Positions 1 through 9,123 of a stretch of 64,000 bases of DNA are shown piece by piece (position 1 is the stretch's first letter; every line of letters begins with the position of its first letter). The translations under genes and the position numbers were made by a program. The notes under the pieces were generated by a model. It saw only the letters and a list, made by a program, of their open reading frames with translations, had not been told where the DNA came from and made no database searches. This DNA comes from Pseudomonas guariconensis. Lineage in GTDB: Bacteria; Pseudomonadota; Gammaproteobacteria; Pseudomonadales; Pseudomonadaceae. The stretch covers positions 1 through 64,000 of the forward strand of contig NZ_JAMYBK010000017.1 in the NCBI RefSeq assembly GCF_024127895.1. Direction: 5' to 3'.

Positions 1-11
1 AAGTGGGGCGC

Positions 12-39
12 ATTATAAGGGGATTCGAAACCCCGTCAA
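12..39 (-). promoter_or_regulatory. strong sigma70-type promoter reading out of the window to the left
   Basis: On the minus strand TTGACG (34-39) and TATAAT (12-17) are separated by 16 bp. A GC-rich GCGCCCC stretch follows the -10. Near-consensus boxes with a GC-rich discriminator are typical of stable-RNA promoters under stringent control, so a tRNA, rRNA or ribosomal-protein gene may start just left of the window. The target is not visible. Confidence 0.5.
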
Positions 40-84
40 CCGTTATTTTCATAAATCTTTAAATAAAGAGCACAGCACAGACAA

Positions 85-112
85 AACGGGGAGGCCTACT
101 GGCCTCCCCGTT
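85..112 (-). terminator. rho-independent terminator of the gcdH-CoA transferase operon
   Basis: ACGGGGAGGCC (86-96) and GGCCTCCCCGT (101-111) form a perfect 11-bp stem with a 4-nt loop. On the minus strand the hairpin is followed by a run of T. It lies 19 bp beyond the stop of the CoA transferase gene. Confidence 0.85.
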
Positions 113-130
113 CTCTATATAGCCACCCAC

Positions 131-1351
131 TCAGAGCACCCCAGCCTCTCGCAAGCGCTGCACCGCCCCGGCCTCCAACCCCAACACATCGCCCAACACC
201 GCCTCGGTATGCTCGCCCAGCAGCGGTGGCGCCTGGCGATACTCCACCGGCGTCTCCGACAGCCGAATCGGGCTGGCCACCTGCGGCACGCTGCCGGCCA
301 GCGGATGAGGGATATCCACCGCCAGACCACGGGCCAGCACCTGCGGATCCTGGAACATCTGCGCCAGGTCGTTGATCGGACCACAGGGCACGCCAGCCTT
401 CTCCAGTTCACTGACCCACTCGGCCGTGGTCTTGAATACCGTAGCCTGGCGGATCAGCGGAATCAGCTCGGCACGATGGGCAACCCGCTGCTTGTTGGTG
501 GCGAAGCGTGGATCGTCCGCCCACTGCGGCTGCCCGGCCACCTCGGCGAACTTGCGGAACTGGCCATCGTTACCCACGGTGAGGATGAAGTTGCCATCCG
601 CCGTCGGGAAGTCCTGGTAGGGCACGATATTCGGGTGGGCATTGCCCAGGCGCCGGGGTGGCGTGCCAGTGGTGAGGTAGTTCATCGCCTGGTTGGCCAG
701 GCAGGCCACCTGCACATCCAGCAGCGCCATGTCGACGTGCTGGCCGACGCCGGTCTGGTCGCGATAGGCGAGGGCAGCCAGGATCGCCACCGTCGAATAT
801 AGCCCCGTCAGAATATCGGTCAGCGCCACGCCTACCTTCATGGGCCCTGCACCTTCCTCACCCTCCGGGCGCCCGGTCAGGCTCATCAGCCCGCCCAGGC
901 CCTGGATCATGAAGTCGTAGCCGGCGCGCTTGGCATAAGGCCCGGTCTGGCCGAACCCCGTGATCGAGCAATAGATCAGCTTCGGGTTGACCGCCTTCAG
1001 GCTCTGGTAGTCCAGCCCATAGGCGGCCAGCCCACCGACCTTGAAGTTCTCGATGACGATATCCGACTTCGCCGCCAGCTCGCGCACCAGGCGCTGGCCT
1101 TCCGGCTGGGTGAAGTCGATGGTCACCGAGCGCTTGTTGCGGTTGGCCGACAGGTAGTAGGCCGCCTCGCTGGTGTTCTCGCCCTGGGCATCCTTGAGGA
1201 AGGGCGGCCCCCAGGAACGGGTGTCGTCACCCGTGCCCGGGCGCTCGACCTTGATCACGTCGGCCCCGAGGTCGGCGAGGATCTGGCCGGCCCAAGGCCC
1301 GGCCAGCACGCGCGAAAGGTCCAGCACCCGCAGATGGGATAGCGCACCCAT
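131..1351 (-). CDS. gcoT: CaiB/BaiF (class III) CoA transferase, probable glutarate CoA-transferase
   Basis: The 406-residue protein has the length and layout of class III CoA transferases: an N-terminal LDLSRVLAGPWAG segment, then DTRSWGPPF, then the NRNKRSVTIDF stretch with its following acidic residues. It starts at ATG 1351 with GAGGAGCC as ribosome binding site, 15 bp after the gcdH stop, so the two genes form one operon. In P. putida the homologue next to gcdH is known to activate glutarate to glutaryl-CoA in lysine catabolism. The family assignment is secure. The substrate is inferred from the gcdH/gcdR context. Confidence 0.85.
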   Translation of the reverse strand: MGALSHLRVLDLSRVLAGPWAGQILADLGADVIKVERPGTGDDTRSWGPPFLKDAQGENTSEAAYYLSANRNKRSVTIDFTQPEGQRLVRELAAKSDIVIENFKVGGLAAYGLDYQSLKAVNPKLIYCSITGFGQTGPYAKRAGYDFMIQGLGGLMSLTGRPEGEEGAGPMKVGVALTDILTGLYSTVAILAALAYRDQTGVGQHVDMALLDVQVACLANQAMNYLTTGTPPRRLGNAHPNIVPYQDFPTADGNFILTVGNDGQFRKFAEVAGQPQWADDPRFATNKQRVAHRAELIPLIRQATVFKTTAEWVSELEKAGVPCGPINDLAQMFQDPQVLARGLAVDIPHPLAGSVPQVASPIRLSETPVEYRQAPPLLGEHTEAVLGDVLGLEAGAVQRLREAGVL

Positions 1352-1366
1352 GGCCTGGCTCCTCTA

Positions 1367-2548
1367 TCAATAGAACGCCTGGATACCGGTCTGGGCACGG
1401 CCAAGGATCAGCGCGTGGATGTCGTGGGTCCCTTCGTAGGTGTTGACCACCTCGAGGTTGACCAGGTGACGGGCCACGCCGAACTCGTCGGAAATGCCAT
1501 TGCCGCCCAGCATGTCGCGGGCCAGGCGGGCGATCTCCAGCGCCTTGCCACAGGAATTGCGCTTCATGATCGAGGTGATCTCCACCGCGGCGGTGCCTTC
1601 GTCCTTCATCCGGCCCAGGCGCAGGCAGCCCTGCAGGCCCAGGGTGATCTCGGTCTGCATGTCGGCCAGCTTCTTCTGGATCAGCTGGTTGGCCGCCAGT
1701 GGGCGACCGAACTGCTTGCGGTCCAGGGTGTACTGGCGGGCGGTGTGCCAGCAGGCTTCCGCCGCGCCCAGCGCGCCCCAGGAGATGCCATAACGGGCCG
1801 AGTTGAGACAGGTGAAGGGGCCTTTCAGGCCGCGCACCTCGGGGAAGATGTTCTCTTCCGGCACGAACACGCTGTCCATGACGATCTCGCCGGTGATCGA
1901 AGCACGCAGGCCGACCTTGCCATGGATCGCCGGAGCGCTCAGGCCTTCCCAGCCTTTCTCGAGGATGAAACCGCGGATGTCGCCGGCATCGTCCTTGGCC
2001 CAGACCACGAAGACATCGGCGATCGGGCTGTTGGTGATCCACATCTTGCTGCCGCTCAGGCGGTAGCCGCCGTCGACCTTGCGCGCGCGGGTGATCATCG
2101 AACCCGGGTCGGAGCCATGGTTGGGCTCGGTCAGGCCGAAGCAGCCGATCCACTCGCCGGTGGCCAGCTTGGGCAGGTACTTCTGTTTCTGCGCCTCGCT
2201 GCCGAATTCGTTGATCGGCACCATCACCAACGACGACTGCACGCTCATCATCGACCGGTAGCCGGAGTCGATACGCTCCACCTCACGGGCGATCAGGCCG
2301 TAGCACACGTAGTTCAGGCCGCTGCCGCCATATTCCGCCGGAATGGTCGCGCCAAGCAGGCCGACTTCGCCCATCTCGCGGAAGATCGCCGGATCGGTCT
2401 GCTCGTGACGGAAGGCTTCCATCACGCGCGGCGCCAGCTTGTCCTGGGCGAACTGATAAGCGCTGTCACGCACCATGCGCTCTTCTTCAGTGAGCTGCTG
2501 GTCGAGCAGCAGCGGGTCGATCCAGTTGAAGCTTGCTTTACCGGCCAT
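1367..2548 (-). CDS. gcdH: glutaryl-CoA dehydrogenase
   Basis: The 393-residue acyl-CoA dehydrogenase family FAD enzyme oxidises and decarboxylates glutaryl-CoA to crotonyl-CoA, late in lysine and glutarate degradation. Visible features are the FAD/substrate segments GCFGLTEPNHGSDPGSM and KMWITNSPIADVFVVW, and the C-terminal EVVNTYEGTHDIHALILGRAQTG, in which the Glu of YEGTHD is the catalytic base of the family. ATG 2548 (MAGKASFNW) was chosen over an in-frame ATG 87 bp upstream because GAGGAATTCGCTC precedes it and the family begins here. The gene is divergent from the LysR regulator and co-transcribed with the CoA transferase. Confidence 0.95.
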   Translation of the reverse strand: MAGKASFNWIDPLLLDQQLTEEERMVRDSAYQFAQDKLAPRVMEAFRHEQTDPAIFREMGEVGLLGATIPAEYGGSGLNYVCYGLIAREVERIDSGYRSMMSVQSSLVMVPINEFGSEAQKQKYLPKLATGEWIGCFGLTEPNHGSDPGSMITRARKVDGGYRLSGSKMWITNSPIADVFVVWAKDDAGDIRGFILEKGWEGLSAPAIHGKVGLRASITGEIVMDSVFVPEENIFPEVRGLKGPFTCLNSARYGISWGALGAAEACWHTARQYTLDRKQFGRPLAANQLIQKKLADMQTEITLGLQGCLRLGRMKDEGTAAVEITSIMKRNSCGKALEIARLARDMLGGNGISDEFGVARHLVNLEVVNTYEGTHDIHALILGRAQTGIQAFY

Positions 2549-2646
2549 GAGCGAATTCCTCGAAAAGTGGGAACAGGTTTCTCGTGCCTTGATCCTAGGC
2601 CTGATCGGCTGTCGGGACAAACGAGGATTGCGCACCGATTAGTGAT

Positions 2647-2665
2647 ATTTTCTCACTTCGAAAAT
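2647..2665. promoter_or_regulatory. inverted repeat, candidate LysR (GcdR) operator
   Basis: ATTTTC (2647-2652) and GAAAAT (2660-2665) form an inverted repeat with a 7-bp spacer in the 162-bp divergent gcdH/gcdR intergenic region. This contains a T-N11-A arrangement usual for LysR-type binding sites. Its position suits control of both genes. Confidence 0.45.
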
Positions 2666-2710
2666 CTGCAAATCGCCTTATTCGACGCTCGACAAGTGAG
2701 GTTGACGTAC

Positions 2711-3628
2711 ATGCGCCGCAAGATCCCCAGCACTACCGCCCTGGTCTGCTTCGAAGCGGCAGCCCGCCACGAGAGCTTTACCAAGGCCGCCCAGGAGCTG
2801 GCCCTGACCCAGGGCGCCGTCTGTCGGCAGATCGGTGGGCTGGAAAGCTTCCTCAATGTCGAGTTGTTCCGCCGCTCGCGCCGGGGCGTGAAACTGACCG
2901 AAGCCGGCCTGTCCTATAGCCGCCAGGTCGCCGCCCAACTGGACGCCGTGGAGCGCGACACCTTGTCGGTGATGCGCCAGCAGGGCGCCAACGTGATCGA
3001 ACTGGCCGTGGTACCGACCTTCGGTACCCAATGGCTGCTGCCACGCCTGAAGGACTTCCAGCAGCGCCATCCCGAGGTCACCGTCAACCTCACCAACCGC
3101 ACGCGCCCATTCCTGTTCGCCGACACCGCGTTCGATGCCGCCATCTATTTCGGTGACGCCGACTGGTCCGGCACCCAGTCCCACCGGCTGATGGGCGAAA
3201 ACCCGCTGCCGGTGTGCAGCCCGGCGCTGCTGGGCGGACAGGGCACTCTCGAGGCCCAGCGCATCGCCGAGTTGCCGCTGCTGCAGCAGACCACCCGCCC
3301 CTATGCCTGGCGACAATGGTTCGACAGCCTGGGCATGAGCGTGGACCGAGACATGACAGGCCCGCGTTATGAACTATTCTCCATGCTGGCCCAGGCCGCC
3401 ATGCATGAGATGGGCATTGCGCTGATCCCGCCGTTCCTGATCCAGCGCGAACTGGAAGAGGGCAGGCTGATGATCGCCAACCGCCATGCGCTGTCCAGTG
3501 CCAAGGCCTACTACCTGATGATTCCCGATCGCAAGGTAGAGTCCGCGTCGCTGCGAGCCTTCCGCGACTGGCTGGTGGAGCAGGCCCAGCGCTATACCGC
3601 GACACACCGAAGCGAAACCTCTGCCTGA
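2711..3628 (+). CDS. gcdR: LysR-family regulator of glutarate catabolism
   Basis: This 305-residue LysR-type regulator has an N-terminal winged helix-turn-helix (about residues 5-65; FEAAARHESFTKAAQELALT is the recognition region) and a periplasmic-binding-like effector domain from about residue 90. Start ATG 2711 (MRRKIPSTTALVCF) is where the family begins; the longer open frame upstream is antisense to gcdH. The divergent arrangement with gcdH, and the known role of the P. putida homologue as a glutarate-responsive regulator, support the name. The effector is inferred from context. Confidence 0.85.
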   Translation: MRRKIPSTTALVCFEAAARHESFTKAAQELALTQGAVCRQIGGLESFLNVELFRRSRRGVKLTEAGLSYSRQVAAQLDAVERDTLSVMRQQGANVIELAVVPTFGTQWLLPRLKDFQQRHPEVTVNLTNRTRPFLFADTAFDAAIYFGDADWSGTQSHRLMGENPLPVCSPALLGGQGTLEAQRIAELPLLQQTTRPYAWRQWFDSLGMSVDRDMTGPRYELFSMLAQAAMHEMGIALIPPFLIQRELEEGRLMIANRHALSSAKAYYLMIPDRKVESASLRAFRDWLVEQAQRYTATHRSETSA

Positions 3629-4057
3629 GCGTTGTAGTCAATTATTTTAAACACCTACAGATATACGTATCTGTCGCAAATACGAAAACTGTTCAGGTCA
3701 CTGTCAAAATCCTCTGCGCGCTAACAACCATGCGGCCTCCAGGGATTTTTTGCGACACTCACGAGTGCATTAGCGAAATCCCTGCAAAATTTTTCAAATT
3801 TTCCATTAATCTCCCAATAGCCCGTCCTTGATGGGCTGAAGCCGAATCGTTGCGACATACGGTCACAGGGTGACTTGTAGTTTTAAGATCGTTTCGTTTC
3901 AGAACCGGTTGAAGCTCCTCAGGTTCATCTGCAAAATGCTCCGCCCGCCCCGGATCAGGCGGGCCGCGTTCAACGGTCGGGCCAGTGCAACGTTGCGGGC
4001 TCGTCCGCGATTGCCGGTATCCACAACGATAAAAAGGTCACCGCAGGAGACAAAGTC
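3629..4057. other. non-coding stretch upstream of pntAA with several hairpins
   Basis: No gene is supported in these 429 bp. It contains ACAGATA-TACG-TATCTGT (near 3658), CACTC-AC-GAGTG, AGCCC...GGGCT near 3820, and a strong hairpin GCCCGCC (3943-3949) / GGCGGGC (3958-3964) about 95 bp before the pntAA start. It probably holds the gcdR 3' end and the pntAA promoter and leader. I could not place a convincing -35/-10 pair. Confidence 0.5.
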
Positions 4058-5179
4058 GTGCACATTGGTGTTCCTCTCGAGACGCAGACGGGCGAGACGC
4101 GGGTCGCCGCCACCCCGGAAACCATCAAGAAGCTGGTTGGCCAGGGTCATCAGGTCACCGTCCAACGGGGGGCAGGGCTTCAGGCCAGCATTCCGGACAG
4201 TGCCTACGAGGCCGCAGGCGCCTCCCTGGGCAGCGCCGCCGATGCCTTCGGCGCGCAACTGGTGCTCAAGGTGGTCGCCCCCAACGACCAGGAGCTTGCC
4301 CAGATCAACAGCGGCAGCCTGCTGGTGGGCATGCTCAATCCGTTCAACGGCGAACTGATCGCCAAGATGGCCGAGCACGGCATCACCGCCTTCGCCCTCG
4401 AGGCCGCGCCACGCACCTCGCGAGCCCAGAGCCTCGACGTGCTGTCGTCCCAGGCCAACATCGCCGGCTACAAGGCGGTGCTGCTGGCCGCCCATCACTA
4501 CCCGCGCTTCATGCCCATGCTGATGACCGCCGCCGGTACCGTGAAGGCTGCGCGCGTACTGGTGCTCGGCGCCGGTGTCGCGGGGCTGCAGGCGATCGCC
4601 ACGGCCAAGCGCCTGGGCGCGGTGATCGAGGCATCGGACGTGCGCCCGGCGGTGAAGGAACAGATCGAATCCCTCGGCGCCAAGTTCATCGACGTGCCCT
4701 ACGAGACCGACGAGGAGCGCGAATGCGCCGAAGGCGTCGGCGGTTACGCCCGCCCGATGCCCGCCAGCTGGATGCAACGCCAGGCCCAGGCAGTGCACGA
4801 GCGTGCCAAGCAAGCCGACATCGTCATCACCACGGCGTTGATCCCCGGGCGCAAGGCTCCGACCCTGCTCAGCGCCGAAACCGTGGCGCAGATGAAACCC
4901 GGCGCCGTGGTCATCGACCTGGCCGCCGCCCAAGGGGGCAACTGCCCGCTGACCGTGCCTGACCAAGTGGTAACCGAGCAGGGCGTGATCATCGTCGGCC
5001 CGACCAACCTGCCGGCCCAGGTACCCGCCGACGCCTCGGCGCTGTACGCACGCAACCTGCTGGACTTCATGAAGCTGCTGTTCGACAAGGACGGCGCGCT
5101 GGTGATCAACCTCGAAGACGACATCGTCGCCGCGTGCCTGATGTGCCGCGACGGCCAGGTCGTGCGCAAGAACGCCTAA
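4058..5179 (+). CDS. pntAA: NAD(P) transhydrogenase subunit alpha, part 1 (NAD-binding domain I)
   Basis: The 373-residue soluble NAD(H)-binding dI domain belongs to the proton-translocating transhydrogenase, which makes NADPH from NADH at the cost of proton motive force. Motifs include GVPLETQTGETRVAATPETIKKL at the N terminus, the Rossmann GAGVAGLQAIATAKRLGA, and the RPAVKEQIESLGAKF mobile-loop region. It starts at GTG 4058 with AGGAG 8 bp before; the MHIGVPLE start is conserved in the family. It is first in a tight three-gene operon in which the alpha subunit is split in two, as in many alphaproteobacteria and pseudomonads, unlike the single E. coli PntA. Confidence 0.95.
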   Translation: MHIGVPLETQTGETRVAATPETIKKLVGQGHQVTVQRGAGLQASIPDSAYEAAGASLGSAADAFGAQLVLKVVAPNDQELAQINSGSLLVGMLNPFNGELIAKMAEHGITAFALEAAPRTSRAQSLDVLSSQANIAGYKAVLLAAHHYPRFMPMLMTAAGTVKAARVLVLGAGVAGLQAIATAKRLGAVIEASDVRPAVKEQIESLGAKFIDVPYETDEERECAEGVGGYARPMPASWMQRQAQAVHERAKQADIVITTALIPGRKAPTLLSAETVAQMKPGAVVIDLAAAQGGNCPLTVPDQVVTEQGVIIVGPTNLPAQVPADASALYARNLLDFMKLLFDKDGALVINLEDDIVAACLMCRDGQVVRKNA

Positions 5180-5190
5180 GGAGCACGACA

Positions 5191-5505
5191 ATGGAAGACA
5201 TGCTGATCTCCCACGGGATCTACAACCTGATCATCTTCGTGCTGGCCATCTATGTCGGCTACCACGTGGTCTGGAACGTCACCCCGGCGTTGCACACCCC
5301 GCTGATGGCGGTCACCAACGCCATCTCGGCGATCGTCATCGTCGGCGCCATGCTGGCTGCCGCGCTGACGGTCACCCCGGCCGGCAAGCTGATGGGCACC
5401 TTGGCCGTGGCGCTGGCGGCGGTCAACGTGTTCGGTGGCTTCCTGGTCACCCGGCGCATGCTGGAAATGTTCAAGAAGAAAACCAAGAACGAGGCGCAGA
5501 AGTAA
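5191..5505 (+). CDS. pntAB: NAD(P) transhydrogenase subunit alpha, part 2 (membrane)
   Basis: The 104-residue protein consists of three to four membrane helices and a lysine-rich C-terminal tail (MLEMFKKKTKN). It matches the C-terminal membrane part of E. coli PntA and contributes the first half of the dII proton channel. ATG 5191 follows AAGGAG by 6 bp and lies 11 bp after the pntAA stop. It is followed by pntB after 2 bp, so translation is probably coupled across the operon. Confidence 0.93.
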   Translation: MEDMLISHGIYNLIIFVLAIYVGYHVVWNVTPALHTPLMAVTNAISAIVIVGAMLAAALTVTPAGKLMGTLAVALAAVNVFGGFLVTRRMLEMFKKKTKNEAQK

Positions 5506-5507
5506 GT

Positions 5508-6944
5508 ATGAGCATGAATCTGGTAACGCTTCTCTACCTCGTCGCCTCGGTCTGCTTCATCCAGGCGCTCAAGGGCCTGTCGCACCCGACCAGTTCGCGC
5601 CGGGGCAACGTGTTCGGCATGATCGGCATGGCCATCGCCATCCTCACCACGGTCGGCCTCATCTACAAGCTGGGCGCCGAGCTCGCGACGGCCGGCATCG
5701 GCTACGTGATCGTCGGCCTGCTGGTTGGCGGCACCGCCGGCTCGATCATGGCCAAGCGCGTGGAAATGACCAAGATGCCCGAGCTGGTCGCCTTCATGCA
5801 CAGCATGATCGGCCTGGCGGCAGTGTTCATCGCCATCGCCGCGGTGCTCGAGCCGCAATCGCTGGGCATCGTCGCCAGCATGAGCGACCCGATCCCCACC
5901 GGTAACCGCCTGGAGCTGTTCCTCGGTGCGGCAATCGGCGCCATCACCTTCTCCGGCTCGGTGATCGCCTTCGGCAAGCTGTCGGGCAAGTACAAGTTCC
6001 GCCTGTTCCAGGGCGCACCAGTACAGTTCGCCGGCCAGCACAAGCTGAACCTCATCCTGGGCCTGACCACCATCGCCCTGGGCCTGCTGTTCACCTTCAC
6101 CGGCCACTACAGTGCCTTCACCCTGATGCTGGTCCTGGCCTTCATCATGGGCGTGCTGATCATTATTCCGATCGGTGGCGCCGACATGCCGGTGGTAGTG
6201 TCGATGCTCAACAGCTATTCGGGCTGGGCGGCGGCCGGTATCGGCTTCTCGCTGAACAACTCGATGCTGATCATCGCCGGCTCCCTGGTCGGCTCCAGCG
6301 GTGCGATCCTCTCGTACATCATGTGCAAGGCGATGAACCGCTCGTTCTTCAACGTCATCCTCGGTGGCTTCGGCGCCGACGTCGACACGAGCGCAAGCGC
6401 AGGCTCGCAGGAACAGCGCCCGGTGAAATCCGGCTCGGCCGACGATGCCACCTTCCTGCTCAGCAATGCCGACAGCGTGATCATCGTCCCCGGCTACGGC
6501 CTGGCGGTGGCCCGCGCCCAGCATGCGCTCAAGGAGCTGACCGAGAAGCTGGTCCACAACGGCGTGAACGTGAAGTACGCGATCCACCCGGTGGCAGGGC
6601 GCATGCCCGGGCACATGAACGTGCTGCTGGCCGAGGCCGAAGTGCCGTACGACCAGGTGTTCGAAATGGAAGACATCAACGCCGAGTTCGGCCAGGCCGA
6701 CGTGGTTCTGGTGCTGGGCGCCAACGACGTGGTCAACCCGGCGGCGAAGAACGATCCCAAGTCGCCGATCGCCGGCATGCCGATCCTCGAGGCGTTCAAG
6801 GCCAAGACCATCATCGTCAACAAGCGCTCCATGGCCAGCGGCTATGCGGGCCTGGACAACGAACTGTTCTACCTGGACAAGACCATGATGGTGTTCGGGG
6901 ATGCCAAGAAGGTCCTCGAGGACATGGTCAAGGCTGTGGAATAA
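5508..6944 (+). CDS. pntB: NAD(P) transhydrogenase subunit beta
   Basis: The 478-residue protein has about nine membrane helices in residues 1-270 (dII channel) and a soluble NADP(H)-binding dIII domain from about residue 295. Visible signatures are VIIVPGYGLAVARAQHAL, the HPVAGRMPGHMNVLLAEA loop, VLVLGANDVVNPAA and INKRSMASGYAG-like VNKRSMASGYAGLDN. It completes the PntAA/AB/B complex in the inner membrane. The length is that of E. coli PntB (462) plus a short linker. Confidence 0.96.
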   Translation: MSMNLVTLLYLVASVCFIQALKGLSHPTSSRRGNVFGMIGMAIAILTTVGLIYKLGAELATAGIGYVIVGLLVGGTAGSIMAKRVEMTKMPELVAFMHSMIGLAAVFIAIAAVLEPQSLGIVASMSDPIPTGNRLELFLGAAIGAITFSGSVIAFGKLSGKYKFRLFQGAPVQFAGQHKLNLILGLTTIALGLLFTFTGHYSAFTLMLVLAFIMGVLIIIPIGGADMPVVVSMLNSYSGWAAAGIGFSLNNSMLIIAGSLVGSSGAILSYIMCKAMNRSFFNVILGGFGADVDTSASAGSQEQRPVKSGSADDATFLLSNADSVIIVPGYGLAVARAQHALKELTEKLVHNGVNVKYAIHPVAGRMPGHMNVLLAEAEVPYDQVFEMEDINAEFGQADVVLVLGANDVVNPAAKNDPKSPIAGMPILEAFKAKTIIVNKRSMASGYAGLDNELFYLDKTMMVFGDAKKVLEDMVKAVE

Positions 6945-7155
6945 AAGAAGAAGGGCGGGGCGAGGGTTGCTTTGCAGCCTTCACCCACATGCCCATGCCC
7001 CCCCGGCGGACACATTCCCAGGATTCGCCACCGTTTATTGTTCCAGATCAACGGCTCTATTTCCGGCCTTCGCATTCGACCATGGTCGCGGGACGGCACC
7101 GGACGAAATCTCTAGACTGCGCTCCAGTAGCTTCAGTAGCCCGAGATAACAATCC

Positions 7156-8649
7156 ATGTACCGTGATCGTATCCGCTTGTCCTCCCTGCACAGCAAGGTA
7201 ATGAGTGCGGCTGACGCCGCTGGCCTGATCCAGGACGGCATGACCGTCGGCATGAGCGGCTTCACCCGCGCCGGCGAAGCCAAGGCCGTGCCCCACGCAT
7301 TGGCCGAGCGCGCCAAGCAGTCGCCCCTGAAGATCAGCCTGATGACTGGCGCCAGCCTGGGCAACGACCTGGACAAGCAGTTGACCGAGGCTGGTGTCCT
7401 GGCCCGCCGCATGCCGTTCCAGGTGGACAGCACCCTGCGCAAGGCCATCAACGACGGCCAGGTGATGTTCATCGACCAGCACCTGTCGGAAACCGTCGAG
7501 CAGCTGCGCAACCAGCAACTGAAGCTGCCGGACATCGCGGTCATCGAAGCGGTGGCCATCACCGAGCAAGGCCACATCGTACCGACCACTTCGGTGGGCA
7601 ACTCGGCCAGCTTCGCGATCTTCGCCAAGCAGGTGATCGTCGAGATCAACCTCTCGCACAACGCCAACCTCGAAGGCCTGCACGACATCTATATCCCCAC
7701 CTACCGCCCGACCCGCACCCCGATCCCGCTGGTCAAGGTCGACGATCGCATCGGCAGCACCGCGATCCCTATCGACCCGGCGAAGATCGTCGCCATCGTC
7801 ATCAGCGACCAGCCGGACTCGCCGTCCACCGTGCTGCCGCCGGACCACGAGACCCAGGCCATCGCCGATCACCTGATCGACTTCTTCAAGCGCGAAGTGG
7901 CCGCCGGCCGCATGACCAACCAGCTCGGCCCGCTGCAGGCTGGCATCGGCAGCATCGCCAACGCGGTGATGTGCGGCCTGATCGAGTCGCCGTTCGAAGA
8001 CCTGACCATGTACTCCGAAGTGCTGCAGGACTCGACCTTCGACCTGATCGACGCCGGCAAGCTGCGCTTCGCCTCGGGCAGCTCGATCACCCTGTCGACC
8101 CGCCGCAACGCTGACGTGTTCGGCAACCTGGAGCGCTACAAGGACAAGCTGGTGCTGCGCCCGCAGGAGATCTCCAACCACCCCGAAGTGGTGCGTCGCC
8201 TGGGCATCATCGGTATCAACACTGCGCTCGAGTTCGACATCTATGGCAACGTCAACTCGACCCACGTCTGCGGCACCAAGATGATGAACGGCATCGGCGG
8301 CTCCGGCGACTTCGCCCGCAACGCTCACCTGGCCGTCTTCGTCACCAAGTCGATCGCCAAGGGCGGCGCGATTTCCAGCGTGGTGCCGATGGTCAGCCAT
8401 GTCGACCATACCGAGCACGACGTCGACATCCTGGTCACCGAGCAAGGCCTGGCCGATCTGCGGGGCCTGGCACCACGCGAACGTGCCCGGGCGATCATCG
8501 ACAACTGCGTGCACCCGGACTACCGCGCCGCATTGAACGACTACTTCGAGCGCGCCTGCCAGCGTGGTGGCCATACCCCGCATATCCTGCGCGAGGCCCT
8601 GAGCTGGCACGAGAACCTGGAAGAAAGCGGGCGCATGCTCGCCAGCTGA
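7156..8649 (+). CDS. acetyl-CoA hydrolase/transferase family (succinate CoA-transferase-like)
   Basis: This 497-residue class I CoA transferase of the Cat1 type starts MYRDRIRLSSLHSKV. It contains GMTVGMSGFTRAGEAKAVP near the N terminus and EFDIYGNVNSTHVCGTKMMNGIGGSGDFARNA, with the G-G-S-GDF signature of acetyl-CoA hydrolases and succinyl-CoA:acetate CoA-transferases, near residues 360-390. The likely reaction is CoA transfer between acetyl-CoA and succinate (or hydrolysis of acetyl-CoA), balancing acyl-CoA pools. It stands alone between pntB and DUF1127. Substrate preference cannot be read from the sequence. Confidence 0.88.
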   Translation: MYRDRIRLSSLHSKVMSAADAAGLIQDGMTVGMSGFTRAGEAKAVPHALAERAKQSPLKISLMTGASLGNDLDKQLTEAGVLARRMPFQVDSTLRKAINDGQVMFIDQHLSETVEQLRNQQLKLPDIAVIEAVAITEQGHIVPTTSVGNSASFAIFAKQVIVEINLSHNANLEGLHDIYIPTYRPTRTPIPLVKVDDRIGSTAIPIDPAKIVAIVISDQPDSPSTVLPPDHETQAIADHLIDFFKREVAAGRMTNQLGPLQAGIGSIANAVMCGLIESPFEDLTMYSEVLQDSTFDLIDAGKLRFASGSSITLSTRRNADVFGNLERYKDKLVLRPQEISNHPEVVRRLGIIGINTALEFDIYGNVNSTHVCGTKMMNGIGGSGDFARNAHLAVFVTKSIAKGGAISSVVPMVSHVDHTEHDVDILVTEQGLADLRGLAPRERARAIIDNCVHPDYRAALNDYFERACQRGGHTPHILREALSWHENLEESGRMLAS

Positions 8650-8701
8650 GCCAGTACCAGCCCCCTCTGAAAACCAGTGTGAGCTAGAGGGCTGCTTTGC
8701 A

Positions 8702-8791
8702 GCCCATCGCCAGCAAGCCGGCTCCCATAGGTTCACCACTGCCCTCAGCCCTGGTGGAGTACCTGTGGAAGCCGGCTTGCCGGCGATGGGG
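8702..8791. repeat. inverted pair of REP elements
   Basis: A REP (8702-8731, GCCCATCGCCAGCAAGCCGG core) and its inverted copy (8762-8791, CCGGCTTGCCGGCGATGGG core) face each other across about 30 bp. This is a REP doublet 3' of the acetyl-CoA hydrolase gene. The first copy carries two substitutions relative to the other REPs in the window. Confidence 0.85.
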
Positions 8792-8875
8792 CCGGTACAG
8801 GCAAAAGCACGACAGTTGCTGCCCATGACTCTGTGGAAGCAGGCCTGCACAGTTCGAACAGCACATCCTCAAAAA

Positions 8876-9046
8876 ACTGTTCTACTGTACCTATAATTTA
8901 GCGACCTCCCGCCTGACAAAATCCTGAATCCACTCATAAACGCACCAAATAAGTGCAGACCAGTACAGTTACGCCAAATTCGAGTGCAACAGCAGGGTTA
9001 AACAGTTAACTGGACCATCGCAATACTGTTGAACTGTATCTACTGT
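8876..9046. promoter_or_regulatory. cluster of ACTGT/ACAGT motifs, candidate multi-site operator
   Basis: The 474-bp gap 8650-9123 holds only the REP pair and this cluster. ACTGT occurs at 8876, 8884, 9025, 9033 and 9042, and ACAGT at 8965 and 9002, with CAGTTAACTG as a 10-bp palindrome at 9003-9012. Neighbouring copies are 8-9 bp apart. A TATAAT hexamer (8892-8897) directly follows the first pair. The regulator is unknown; spaced direct repeats of this kind suit a GntR/MocR-type or other dimeric activator. Confidence 0.4.
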
Positions 9047-9123
9047 TCTGGACAGCAGAAGCGGATCATTGGCATCAGTTAAATCACTACCCAATGCCGC
9101 CACAAGCGGAAGGATGACACATC

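Noticed and set aside
18..36. tRNA T-arm-like sequence GGGGATTCGAAACCCC
   Set aside because: No acceptor, D or anticodon arm can be built around it. It sits in the spacer of a good minus-strand promoter instead.
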